A DNA stretch of 29,085 nt from Clostridia bacterium (GTDB taxonomy: Bacteria > Bacillota_A > Clostridia > Oscillospirales > CAG-272). The position numbers and the translations under genes were made by a program. Below are positions 1 to 7,151 of this stretch, piece after piece. Within the stretch, counting starts at the first letter, position 1. Each line of letters starts with the position of its first letter. The notes under the pieces were generated by a model, which searched no databases, was not told the origin of the DNA, and saw only the letters and a list, made by a program, of their open reading frames with translations. Location: assembly GCA_017452945.1 (NCBI GenBank), contig JAFTLD010000017.1, forward strand, positions 1-29,085, in the 5' to 3' direction.

Positions 1-1
1 C

Positions 2-259
2 GGCGGCATCTGCGGCACCAGCTGGGATACCGACTTCCCCATGACCGAGGGTCCCGACGGTACATACACCTCTGAGGTTCTCGAGCTCAAGGCAGGCGAA
101 GAATTCAAGGTTCGCCAGGGCGCTTCTTGGGACGTTAACTTTGGCGTAGAGTTCAACGGCGCTAACATCGTTGTTGAGGCTGACGGCAAGTACCAGGTTC
201 AGCTGGTATGGGACGGCGCTCAGGGCGGCACTGTAACCCTGATCCCCGTAACCGAGTAA
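2..259 (+). CDS. 3' end of probable secreted sugar-binding protein with SusE/SusF-like domain (partial)
   Basis: This is the last 85 codons of a gene that enters from the left edge and stops with TAA at 257-259. The visible residues run GTSWDTDFPMTE, then EVLELKAGEEFKVRQGASWDVNFG, split by no gap, then NGANIVVEADGKYQVQLVWD. The pattern of a tryptophan followed by D..MT, an 'AGEEFKVR' strand, 'SWDVNFG' and a closing 'GKYQVQL' strand resembles the beta-sandwich starch-binding modules of SusE/SusF. The next genes are two MalF/MalG-type permeases and a MalK-type ATPase, so the missing N-terminal part is most likely the extracellular solute-binding protein of this importer; that is inference from context. 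Alternatively it could be the tail of a secreted glycosidase. Start, signal peptide and binding residues lie outside the window. Confidence 0.6.
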   Translation, partial: GGICGTSWDTDFPMTEGPDGTYTSEVLELKAGEEFKVRQGASWDVNFGVEFNGANIVVEADGKYQVQLVWDGAQGGTVTLIPVTE

Positions 260-282
260 TTCGGAATTAATCATAATTTCAG

Positions 283-312
283 AATATGGGAAGCCTTCTG
301 GCTTCCCATATT
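283..312 (+). promoter_or_regulatory. Perfect intergenic hairpin after the binding-protein gene
   Basis: A 13-bp perfect inverted repeat (283-295 with 300-312, arms AATATGGGAAGCC and GGCTTCCCATATT) encloses a 4-nt loop TTCT. No T-tract follows, so it is a poor intrinsic terminator. In binding-protein-dependent importers such hairpins often shield the 3' end of the binding-protein message and make it more abundant than the permease message; that role is inferred here from position alone. Confidence 0.7.
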
Positions 313-323
313 CCCAAACAGAT

Positions 324-385
324 AAGGCATTGTTAGCCGACATACAAGGACAACAGTTGTCTTGTGTAGCGGCGAATAATGCCTT
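324..385 (+). promoter_or_regulatory. Second, nested intergenic RNA structure upstream of malF-like gene
   Basis: The bases AAGGCATTGTT (324-334) pair with AATAATGCCTT (375-385) with one G-U. The stem continues as GCC (336-338) with GGC (371-373) after one mismatch. Inside, ACAAGGACAAC (345-355 region) faces GTTGTCTTGT (357-366 region) with a single bulge. The whole forms a long hairpin that ends about 25 bases before the permease ribosome binding site. There is no U-run directly after it. It may be a processing or stability element, or part of an attenuator; it matches no riboswitch class that I recognise. Confidence 0.5.
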
Positions 386-419
386 TTCGCTCTAAAAAGG
401 ACGAAATTTGGAGATAATC

Positions 420-2060
420 ATGAAAAGATTAAATGACTTAGAATATTTGAAGCTAAGTAAGTTCCAAGCCTTTTGGTACAATTTGGCCATGTTCTTCTGC
501 GCGATCCCGGGATTTTTCTGGGGCTTGATCTTAAAGCTGTTTGGGCTTTGCAAGCGCGCGGTGTTGGCAATCAGAGATGAGATAGTGGACATTGTCAAGA
601 CCTTTGTCAAGGGTAACTGGGCTGTCAAGCTTTCTTACGTAATTTTTGGCTTTGGCAACTTCTATTACGGTCAGCCCCTGCGCGGTGCGCTGTTCTTGCT
701 CTTTGAGATCGTGTTCGGCGTTTATATGTTCGTGCCCAGCGGCGCGCGCCATTGGCTTGGTAAGTTTATCAAGGAGACCTCACTGTTGGCTAAGAGCGGT
801 CTGGAATGGCTGATCAAGAGTAACTTCCTGCAAACCGGCGAAACAGTCGGTGATGTTCCCCCCTATACCGATGTAGTACCCGGCCTGCTTGGCAACACCA
901 CCATCACCATTTACGGTGACGACTCGGTCAAGGTCATGTTGTACGCACTTCTTTCCATTTTCTTTATCATTGCGTTTGTTTATACCTGGAGATTGCAGGT
1001 CAAGCAGTGCCGTATCTGCATGGATATCACTGCAAAGGGCAAGAAGGTCAGAAGCGGCAAGCAGGACCTCAAGTCACTCTTGGACGACCAGTTCCATAAA
1101 ACGCTGCTCGCTCTGCCCTTGGTTGGTATCCTGGCCTTCACGGTGCTGCCTATCATTTACATGGTGCTCATTGCATTCACCAGTTATGATGCCGCACACG
1201 ACGGTTATGCGAATCTGTTCTCCTGGGTCGGCTGGCATAACTTCAACCAGCTGTTCAACTTTGGTGAGGGCGGCCTCGGCTTTGCCTTTGGCGAGATTTT
1301 GGCTTGGACCTTGATGTGGTCGTTCTTTGCAACCTTCTCCAACTATTTCCTTGGTATGTTCGTGGCTATCATGATCAACAAAAAGGGAATTAAGATCAAA
1401 AAGTTCTGGAGAACCGTGCTGGTTATGACCATCGCGATCCCGCAGTTCGTATCCCTTTTGTACGTTTCCCGTCTGTTTGATGACTCGGGCGTGCTGGGTA
1501 AGCTGCTGATCAACGTTTCCAATACGCTGGTCAACTGGAATATCCTGCCCGACTCTATGGCACTGGCGGCAAACTATTCGCTTTGGGACGGCGAGTGGAC
1601 CGCAAAAATTCTTCTGATCGTACTCAATATCTGGATCGGTATTCCGTACCTGATGCTCATGGCAACCGGTATTCTGATGAATATCCCTGCCGATCTGTAC
1701 GAGTCCTCCCGTATTGACGGTGCAAATACCTTCCAGCAGTATACAAGAATCACGCTGCCTTATATGCTGTTTGTCACGGGTCCCTATCTTTTGACCAGCT
1801 TTGTGGGTAACCTCAATAACTTTAACGTGATCTATCTGCTTTCGGGCGGTGGACCCAACAATGGCACGGCCGGCGGCGTTTCGGTCGGACACACCGACCT
1901 GTTGATCACATGGCTGTACCGTATGACACTGGAAAGCCCCAAGGCAGAGTATTATACCGCCTCGATCATTGGTATTATGGTGTTCTTGGTGGTTGCGGTC
2001 CTGTCGTTGATCGTATACAACGTGATTCCGTCTACTAAAAATGAGGAGGATTACAAGTGA
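420..2060 (+). CDS. Sugar ABC transporter permease, MalF type
   Basis: This encodes a 546-residue integral membrane permease that should pair with the next gene product to form the channel of a maltose-type sugar importer. The diagnostic EAA loop, which docks on the ATPase, is seen near residues 426-446 (YESSRIDGANTFQQYTRITLP). Several hydrophobic segments flank it. ATG 420 is chosen over TTG 408 because GGAG at 410-413 lies six bases before the ATG. The protein is longer than most Gram-positive MalF proteins. Residues 1-200 add extra hydrophobic segments, including FGFGNFYYGQPLRGALFLLF, which resembles the GxG..Y.G...G motif of small TM2-like membrane domains. The stop codon overlaps the next start by one base, so the two permeases are translationally coupled. 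The substrate is unknown; a malto-oligosaccharide or related oligosaccharide is likely from family membership. Confidence 0.9.
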   Translation: MKRLNDLEYLKLSKFQAFWYNLAMFFCAIPGFFWGLILKLFGLCKRAVLAIRDEIVDIVKTFVKGNWAVKLSYVIFGFGNFYYGQPLRGALFLLFEIVFGVYMFVPSGARHWLGKFIKETSLLAKSGLEWLIKSNFLQTGETVGDVPPYTDVVPGLLGNTTITIYGDDSVKVMLYALLSIFFIIAFVYTWRLQVKQCRICMDITAKGKKVRSGKQDLKSLLDDQFHKTLLALPLVGILAFTVLPIIYMVLIAFTSYDAAHDGYANLFSWVGWHNFNQLFNFGEGGLGFAFGEILAWTLMWSFFATFSNYFLGMFVAIMINKKGIKIKKFWRTVLVMTIAIPQFVSLLYVSRLFDDSGVLGKLLINVSNTLVNWNILPDSMALAANYSLWDGEWTAKILLIVLNIWIGIPYLMLMATGILMNIPADLYESSRIDGANTFQQYTRITLPYMLFVTGPYLLTSFVGNLNNFNVIYLLSGGGPNNGTAGGVSVGHTDLLITWLYRMTLESPKAEYYTASIIGIMVFLVVAVLSLIVYNVIPSTKNEEDYK

Positions 2061-2944
2061 TGAAACAAGTCAATACCAAAAAGCCTCACAAGTCCCTCCT
2101 TGGCGCACGCGCCAGCCGCAGACTTGGCAACCTGGTCGTGTATATCATTCTGGCGATCATCACGGTCGTATGGCTGTTCCCGTTCGTGGGCATTGTGTTG
2201 GAATCCTTCCGTGTGGAATCCCTCGCACAGGTCGGCTATTTCTGGCCCAAGGAATTTGGCTTTGATAACTATATTCGTCTGTTCAAGGAAACCGACTTCT
2301 TAAAGTGGTTCCTCAACACGGGTATTATGGGCATTGCCACCGCAGTGCTGCAAACCGTATTCGTACTGGCGATGAGCTATACGCTCTCCAGACTGCGCTT
2401 CAAGGGCAGAAAGCTGCTGATGAACTTCATGCTTATCCTTGGCATGTTCCCGGGTTTCCTGACCTTGATTCTGATCTACAAGGTGTTTGTTGACTTTGGT
2501 CTGACCGCCAACATGGCACCTCTTGGTCTGATCATTGTGTACTGTGCAAGCAGTGCAATGGGTTATTACGTTTCCAAGGGCTTTTTTGACACCATTCCCA
2601 AGTCGCTGGACGAGGCGGCACGTGTGGACGGTGCAACGCGCTGGCAGGTGTTCTATAAGGTCATCATGCCGCTGTCCAAGCCCATCATCATTTATACCGT
2701 GCTCATGGGCTTCATGGCTCCTTGGGGCGACTTCATGATGGCAAACTATATCATTCACGAAAATAGTCAGGGCATGAACGTAGCAGTCGGTATGTTTGAA
2801 TGGCTTTCCAGAGCAAACATGAATCAGAAGTACACGTTGTTCTGTGCCGCAGGCGTAATCGTGGCGATCCCTGTTGTAACCGTCTTCCTGCTTTTGCAGA
2901 AGTACTACGTTGAGGGCGTCACCGGCGGTGCTGTCAAAGGCTAA
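2060..2944 (+). CDS. Sugar ABC transporter permease, MalG type
   Basis: This encodes a 294-residue inner-membrane permease, the usual MalG length, with about six hydrophobic segments. The EAA loop lies near residues 182-205 (KSLDEAARVDGATRWQVFYK followed by VIMPLSKP). The family role is to form a heterodimeric channel with the MalF-type protein encoded just upstream and to couple to the MsmX-type ATPase encoded just downstream. The start is ambiguous: AGGAGGA at 2044-2050 could serve GTG 2057 or ATG 2060. ATG 2060 is preferred for the start codon and the nine-base spacing. The TGATG arrangement overlaps the upstream stop. Only 23 bases separate it from the ATPase gene, so all three genes form one operon. 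Confidence 0.92.
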   Translation: MKQVNTKKPHKSLLGARASRRLGNLVVYIILAIITVVWLFPFVGIVLESFRVESLAQVGYFWPKEFGFDNYIRLFKETDFLKWFLNTGIMGIATAVLQTVFVLAMSYTLSRLRFKGRKLLMNFMLILGMFPGFLTLILIYKVFVDFGLTANMAPLGLIIVYCASSAMGYYVSKGFFDTIPKSLDEAARVDGATRWQVFYKVIMPLSKPIIIYTVLMGFMAPWGDFMMANYIIHENSQGMNVAVGMFEWLSRANMNQKYTLFCAAGVIVAIPVVTVFLLLQKYYVEGVTGGAVKG

Positions 2945-2967
2945 GAGTTAAGAGAGGATTGATAGAT

Positions 2968-4092
2968 ATGGCTACTGTAAAATTAACTAACGTCAAGAAG
3001 ATTTACGGCAAGGATACGGTTGCGGTACAGGACTTCAACCTGGATATTGCCGATAAGGAATTTATCGTATTCGTAGGTCCTTCGGGCTGCGGTAAGTCCA
3101 CCACCCTGCGTATGATTGCAGGTCTGGAGGATATCTCCGAGGGTACTGTTGAGATTGACGGTGTGGTGGTCAACGACCTCCAGCCCCGTGACCGTGATAT
3201 TGCCATGGTTTTCCAGAATTATGCGCTCTATCCCCATTTGACCGTGTTTGAGAATATGGCGTTCTCGCTGCGTCTGCAGAAGGCTCCGCAGGAAGTGGTT
3301 TACCAGAAGGTGACCGAGGCTGCCGAGATCCTGGGCATCACCGAGTACCTGACGCGTAAGCCCAGAGCTCTTTCGGGCGGTCAGCGTCAGAGAGTTGCCA
3401 TCGGCCGCGCCATGGTGCGTGACAGTAAGGTGTTCTTGATGGACGAACCGCTCTCCAACCTGGACGCAAAGCTGCGTAACCAGATGAGAGCCGAGATCAT
3501 TCTGCTGCGTCAGAAGATCGACACCACCTTTATTTACGTAACGCACGACCAGACCGAGGCTATGACGCTTGGTGACAGAATCGTTATCATGAAGGACGGC
3601 TTCATTCAGCAGGTTGGCACTCCCACCGAGGTATTTGATATGCCGCTGAATTTGTTCGTAGCAGAGTTTATCGGTGCTCCCAAGATGAATACCTTTGCAA
3701 CCGAGCTTGTTTGCGAGGGCGGCAAGTATTACGTCAAGCCCTACGGTGCAAAGATCGAGGTGACCGGCAAGAAGGCTGCGATGTTGGCCGACAAGAAGGT
3801 TGGCTCGGGCGAGATCATTCTGGGCGTTCGTCCCGAACACTTCAAGCTGACCGATGCAAACGATCCCGCTGCAGTTGCATGCAAGATCACGGTCAACGAA
3901 ATGATGGGTAGTGAGCTGCACCTGCACGCACTGACCGAGAACGGTGATAAGCTGATCGTTCGAATCCCCACCATGTCGCTTGATGACGAGGTTCGCAACA
4001 GCATGGTATACGGCACGACCATTTACGTCACCTTTGAGGGCAAGGTCATGCACTTCTTTGATAAGGAAACCGAGCAGAATCTGCTGGTTTGA
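2968..4092 (+). CDS. Sugar ABC transporter ATP-binding protein, MsmX/UgpC/MalK family
   Basis: This encodes a 374-residue cytoplasmic ATPase that energises sugar import. All nucleotide-binding motifs are intact: Walker A GPSGCGKST (37-45), Q-loop Q83, signature LSGGQ (135-139), Walker B VFLMDE (155-160), D-loop SNLD, and switch histidine in VTHDQTEAM (H193). Residues from about 235 onward form the TOBE/OB-type regulatory domain typical of CUT1-family ATPases. ATG 2968 is chosen over TTG 2959 because GAGAGG lies at a workable distance and MATVKL is the usual family N-terminus. In many Firmicutes one MsmX serves several importers; here it is encoded with its own permeases, so it may be dedicated. 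A strong terminator follows directly. Confidence 0.95.
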   Translation: MATVKLTNVKKIYGKDTVAVQDFNLDIADKEFIVFVGPSGCGKSTTLRMIAGLEDISEGTVEIDGVVVNDLQPRDRDIAMVFQNYALYPHLTVFENMAFSLRLQKAPQEVVYQKVTEAAEILGITEYLTRKPRALSGGQRQRVAIGRAMVRDSKVFLMDEPLSNLDAKLRNQMRAEIILLRQKIDTTFIYVTHDQTEAMTLGDRIVIMKDGFIQQVGTPTEVFDMPLNLFVAEFIGAPKMNTFATELVCEGGKYYVKPYGAKIEVTGKKAAMLADKKVGSGEIILGVRPEHFKLTDANDPAAVACKITVNEMMGSELHLHALTENGDKLIVRIPTMSLDDEVRNSMVYGTTIYVTFEGKVMHFFDKETEQNLLV

Positions 4093-4103
4093 TATTTTGG
4101 AAC

Positions 4104-4136
4104 ACAAAACCCGACCGCCGAGCGGTCGGGTTTTGT
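4104..4136. terminator. Rho-independent terminator between msmX-like gene and hepT (bidirectional)
   Basis: A 15-bp perfect stem (4104-4118 with 4122-4136, core CCCGACCGC/GCGGTCGGG) closes a 3-nt loop CGA and ends in TTTTGTT on the + strand. The matching A-run on the other side makes it work for the converging hepT gene too; the hepT stop codon (4136-4138) touches the stem. It separates the transporter operon from the toxin-antitoxin pair. Confidence 0.93.
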
Positions 4137-4468
4137 TATATGGCTTCAAAAAGTGCGATTAACTCGGGTACGTCTTGCGACAGGGTCAGGTATACGATGT
4201 CCAGGTCAACGTTGCCGTAATCGTGAACGATGCGATTGCGCAAGCCTGCGATGTCCGTCCAGGGGATATCGTCGTGCGCGATTTTATAAGCATCGGTCAG
4301 CTTTTTGGCGTTTTCCTGCACTTGGATCAAGCGAAACAGCATAGAGTCCAGCAAGATCTCGTTTTGCTCCAAGGCTGCCAACGAAACACTTTCCATATGC
4401 TTGCGGATAAAATAGAGATCGGTTAATACCTTTTGGACATAATACGCGTCATTTTTGAGATTGTTCAT
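4136..4468 (-). CDS. hepT: HepT-like HEPN toxin (MNT-HEPN toxin-antitoxin)
   Basis: This encodes a 110-residue helical HEPN-domain protein of the HepT/DUF86 family. The family RNase-type motif RX4-6HXY is present as R77-NRIV-H82-D-Y84, so the catalytic centre appears intact. In characterised MntA/HepT pairs the antitoxin silences the toxin by adding AMP units to the tyrosine of this motif; Y84 is the equivalent residue here. Its start ATG lies inside the end of the antitoxin gene (20-bp overlap), with GGATGGAG about nine bases upstream, so translation is coupled and the antitoxin is made first. It converges on the sugar-transport operon and shares that operon's terminator. The toxin assignment rests on family motifs and gene pairing. 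Confidence 0.9.
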   Translation of the reverse strand: MNNLKNDAYYVQKVLTDLYFIRKHMESVSLAALEQNEILLDSMLFRLIQVQENAKKLTDAYKIAHDDIPWTDIAGLRNRIVHDYGNVDLDIVYLTLSQDVPELIALFEAI

Positions 4469-4934
4469 AGATCTTTACTCCATCCTTCAAAACTTCGTCT
4501 AACAGCTGCTTGTTGGAGCTGACCTGATTGAGATCCAACAAATCTACCTTTTTGTGCAACTGATTACGCAGGCGTTCTGCAATACCGAAAAAGCGAAGAC
4601 CGGTGATGTCGGTGGAAATCAAAAGATCAACGTCGCTGGTTTCGGTTTGTGTTCCTTTGGCGTATGAGCCAAACAGGATACAGTATCGAACGTTATATTG
4701 ATCCAGCACCTGCCGACATGCATTCTCGATCTGCTCTAAAGTTAAAATGCCGTGTTCTTCATCCAAGGCAACGTGTTGCGCAAGAGAATCAACCATAAAA
4801 CGGTATTTGAGTGAGGTTTGCTTGGATAGATCGTTTTCATACGATTTATAAGAACGCAAAGAAACCCCCAAAAGCGCACAGGCTTGCTGTTGGGTTAAGT
4901 TCTTGGATATTCTTATTTCTTTCAATGAAGACAT
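4449..4934 (-). CDS. mntA: MntA-like nucleotidyltransferase antitoxin with N-terminal HTH
   Basis: This encodes a 161-residue two-domain protein. Residues 1-50 form a Cro/XRE-type helix-turn-helix (MSSLKEIRISKN, then LTQQQACALLGVSLRSYKSYE). Residues from about 65 on are a minimal nucleotidyltransferase with the full GSX10DXD motif (G89-S90, D101, D103). In known pairs the MNT enzyme uses ATP to AMPylate the HEPN toxin. The HTH fusion suggests that the antitoxin also represses its own promoter. ATG 4934 is chosen over an in-frame upstream start at 4985 because AAAGGAG lies eight bases before it and because the -10 element sits between the two. The gene is followed by hepT with a 20-bp overlap. 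The operator-like ladder upstream fits direct autoregulation. Confidence 0.9.
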   Translation of the reverse strand: MSSLKEIRISKNLTQQQACALLGVSLRSYKSYENDLSKQTSLKYRFMVDSLAQHVALDEEHGILTLEQIENACRQVLDQYNVRYCILFGSYAKGTQTETSDVDLLISTDITGLRFFGIAERLRNQLHKKVDLLDLNQVSSNKQLLDEVLKDGVKIYEQSQK

Positions 4935-4956
4935 GTGATCCACTCCTTTCGGTATC

Positions 4957-4985
4957 ATTGTAGCATAATTGCACCATCTTGTCAA
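4957..4985 (-). promoter_or_regulatory. Promoter of mntA-hepT
   Basis: On the - strand TTGACA (4985-4980) is followed by a 17-bp spacer and TACAAT (4962-4957), with a TGC extended -10. It is a near-consensus sigma-A promoter, about 23 bases above the mntA start codon once the first transcribed bases are counted. The right half of operator-like site A (TTGCAC, 4969-4974) lies in the spacer, so a bound repressor would block RNA polymerase. Confidence 0.85.
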
Positions 4986-5073
4986 TACAAAAGTGCAAAA
5001 TTTGCACTATTAAAAAATGAATCGGGTGCAAGAATTGCGCTTTTCAAAAAAGAGAAAGGTGCAAATTTCGCGA
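4960..5073. promoter_or_regulatory. Ladder of four operator-like palindromes spaced 33 bp
   Basis: Site B (4993-5007, GTGCAAAATTTGCAC) is a perfect 15-bp palindrome. Site C (5026-5040, GTGCAAGAATTGCGC) and site D (5059-5073, GTGCAAATTTCGCGA) keep the left half GTGCAA. Site A (4960-4974, GTAGCATAATTGCAC) keeps the right half TTGCAC. The four 15-mers begin at 4960, 4993, 5026 and 5059, an exact 33-bp period, or about three helical turns. Site A overlaps the mntA promoter and site B lies just upstream of its -35. The likely ligand is the HTH of the MntA-like antitoxin. The ladder ends 55 bp before the -35 of the divergent glycosidase promoter. Confidence 0.75.
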
Positions 5074-5127
5074 GGAGTCGGTGGTAAGTGATGCACTGAA
5101 ATCTTTTTGTTATTTTTTAGCAGTTTC

Positions 5128-5156
5128 TTGCTAAAGTATACATTCTGTGATATAAT
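5128..5156 (+). promoter_or_regulatory. Promoter of GH129-like gene
   Basis: TTGCTA (5128-5133), a 17-bp spacer and TATAAT (5151-5156) with a TGA extended -10 form a good sigma-A promoter. It directs a leader of roughly 28 bases to the start at 5191. It points away from the mntA promoter, and the operator ladder lies between the two. Confidence 0.8.
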
Positions 5157-5190
5157 GAAATCAGAAATAAGAAATTACAAAGGAGGCACT

Positions 5191-7059
5191 ATGCAATATC
5201 TCATTCAAAATAATAAGCTCAGACTCGAATACGATCCCGAGGAGCTCTCTTTGTGCGTACACGTAGAGGGAAGTGATATCATGTGGTCGTGGGCGGACGC
5301 GGGCAAGATCCGTCTGGGCGATGGCACCGAGCTGTTGCTCAAAAAGGCAAAATGCCAAAGCTGCGCGTATCAAAACGGCGTCATGGATGGTGTTCGTGCC
5401 ACTTATACCGGGCTTTGTGACGCAGCAGGCAGGGAATATGCCTTTTCGGTGGAAACTTACGTAGCTTTGGAAAAGTCCTCCGGGCAGCTGCGCGTGCAGG
5501 CCTGGGTCGTGGACGACGCACGCGGACAGATCGCGGCACTGGAATATCCGCCTCGCATGAAATTTGATGCCGCAGAGGGCGACGGATATACCGTTCTGCC
5601 GCGCATGCAGGGAACCTTGGTGCCTGCAGGACATCCGATCAAGATCGTCAACGGCTTTATTTACGAGCGCGACGGCTATATGCCTCTGTACGGACAGGTC
5701 AACAAGGGCTGCGGCTATGCGGCCATTTATGACACTCCCTACGATGCGCGCTACGCTTTGGTTGGCGAGGAAGTGCAGCCCTTCTTTATTCCTTCGCTTG
5801 GCACCATGTCCTACAAGCGTGAGATGATCTTTGCATTCTTTGCGGACGGTGATTTTAACACCATCGCCAAGATTTATCGCGCATATAGAAAGGAACGCGG
5901 CAAACTGGTGACCTTAAAAGAAAAGATCGCCAAAAACCCGAACGTGGAATACCTGATCGGCACACCCATCGTGCATACCATTGCAGCCGTGCATATCAAG
6001 GAGGGGACGCATTATTATGATCCCCAAGACCCTGCACATAACGATTGGTGCATTCCGTTTGCCAAGACGGCAGAGGGCCTGCAGCGCCTTAAGAATATGG
6101 GCGTGGAAAAGGCATATTTGCATCTGGACGGCTGGGGACACCACGGCTACGATAATTTGCATCCCAGTCCCTTCCCGGTACACGAGGAAGCGGGCGGTGC
6201 GGACGGCATGCGAGAGCTGAGCAACACCTGCCGTGAGCTTGGATATAAGTTCGGGATTCACGACCAGTACCGCGATTACTATTACGATTCTCCCGGCTTT
6301 ACGCTGGACAACGCCGTGCAATATTATGACGGCAATCATTTCTTGAGCGACTATTGGTATGGCGGTGCGCACACGTTTTTGTGCTCGGTGCTCGCGCCCG
6401 ATTACGTGCGTCGTAATTACGACGAATTTGAAAGTCTGGGCATTAAAATTGACGGCTCGTATCTGGACGTGTTCTCTGTGGTGGAGTTGGACGAGTGCTT
6501 CAATCCGGAGCATCCCGCCACACGTGAGCAGTGCGCAGCCAACAGACGTCGGTGCCTTGATATACTGACCTCGCGCGGGATCATTCCGTCATCCGAGGAA
6601 ACCTTGGATTGCATCATCGAGTCCATGGCGCTGTGCCATCACGCGCCCTTCCATTGCACCAGCTTTGACGCGCCCGATAAAGTAAACGTGGGTGTACCGA
6701 TTCCCTTGTTCAATCTGGTCTATCACGATTGTATCGTGATCCCGTGGGACGGCATGCACCGTCGCGGAGCATGGGGCATTGCTTGCACCGATCAGCCCTA
6801 TCTGTGGGCGCTGCTTTGCGGCAATACCGTGTATTACTTTATGAATATGGACAAGGAAGAGGTCGAGTACGGCAAGATCGCGCTGGAGCTGTTTGGCCGT
6901 GTTGCGCACTGTGATCTGACCAAGCACGAAATTCTGGACGCCACTACCCGTAAGCGTCGCAGTACCTTCTCGGACGGCACGGTGGTCGAGGCCGACTTTG
7001 ACAGCGGTGAATTCACCATTACTTATCCTGATGGCAAAGTAGTCAGCGGAAAGGATTAA
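5191..7059 (+). CDS. Cytoplasmic glycoside hydrolase, GH129/GH101-like (probable alpha-N-acetylgalactosaminidase)
   Basis: This encodes a 622-residue soluble enzyme without signal peptide or membrane segment. An N-terminal beta-rich domain (about 1-240) precedes a barrel-like catalytic region. The segment around D426 (GSYLDVFSVVELDECFNPEH) and the later SSEETLD (E469/E470) fit a retaining pair of nucleophile and acid/base 43 residues apart, as I recall for GH129 alpha-N-acetylgalactosaminidases; the length also fits that family. HLDGWGHHGYDNLHPSP near residue 310 looks like a substrate-binding loop. Family members act on mucin-type O-glycan cores inside the cell. ATG 5191 is chosen because AAAGGAGG lies just upstream; an in-frame start at 5107 lies before the promoter. 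A link to the nearby importer is possible but the toxin-antitoxin locus separates them. It could also be a DUF5696-type enzyme of other specificity. Confidence 0.65.
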   Translation: MQYLIQNNKLRLEYDPEELSLCVHVEGSDIMWSWADAGKIRLGDGTELLLKKAKCQSCAYQNGVMDGVRATYTGLCDAAGREYAFSVETYVALEKSSGQLRVQAWVVDDARGQIAALEYPPRMKFDAAEGDGYTVLPRMQGTLVPAGHPIKIVNGFIYERDGYMPLYGQVNKGCGYAAIYDTPYDARYALVGEEVQPFFIPSLGTMSYKREMIFAFFADGDFNTIAKIYRAYRKERGKLVTLKEKIAKNPNVEYLIGTPIVHTIAAVHIKEGTHYYDPQDPAHNDWCIPFAKTAEGLQRLKNMGVEKAYLHLDGWGHHGYDNLHPSPFPVHEEAGGADGMRELSNTCRELGYKFGIHDQYRDYYYDSPGFTLDNAVQYYDGNHFLSDYWYGGAHTFLCSVLAPDYVRRNYDEFESLGIKIDGSYLDVFSVVELDECFNPEHPATREQCAANRRRCLDILTSRGIIPSSEETLDCIIESMALCHHAPFHCTSFDAPDKVNVGVPIPLFNLVYHDCIVIPWDGMHRRGAWGIACTDQPYLWALLCGNTVYYFMNMDKEEVEYGKIALELFGRVAHCDLTKHEILDATTRKRRSTFSDGTVVEADFDSGEFTITYPDGKVVSGKD

Positions 7060-7100
7060 TCAGAATGCTTATCTGAGCAAAAAATGATTCGTGCCCACAA

Positions 7101-7148
7101 AAAAGGCAATATCAAACCCACTCGGGAATGATATTGCCTTTTGTTTTT
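7101..7148. terminator. Bidirectional terminator between GH129-like and SEL1 genes
   Basis: A 14-bp perfect stem (7101-7114 with 7129-7142, core GGCAATATCA/TGATATTGCC) with a 14-nt loop is followed by TTTTGTTTTT on the + strand and preceded by an A-run that becomes the U-run for the - strand gene ending at 7152. Confidence 0.9.
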
Positions 7149-7151
7149 CTC

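Noticed and set aside
2983..4149. 388-codon open frame on the - strand across the ATPase gene
   Set aside because: It is antisense to a gene with all ABC ATPase motifs, has no sensible protein features and no ribosome binding site.
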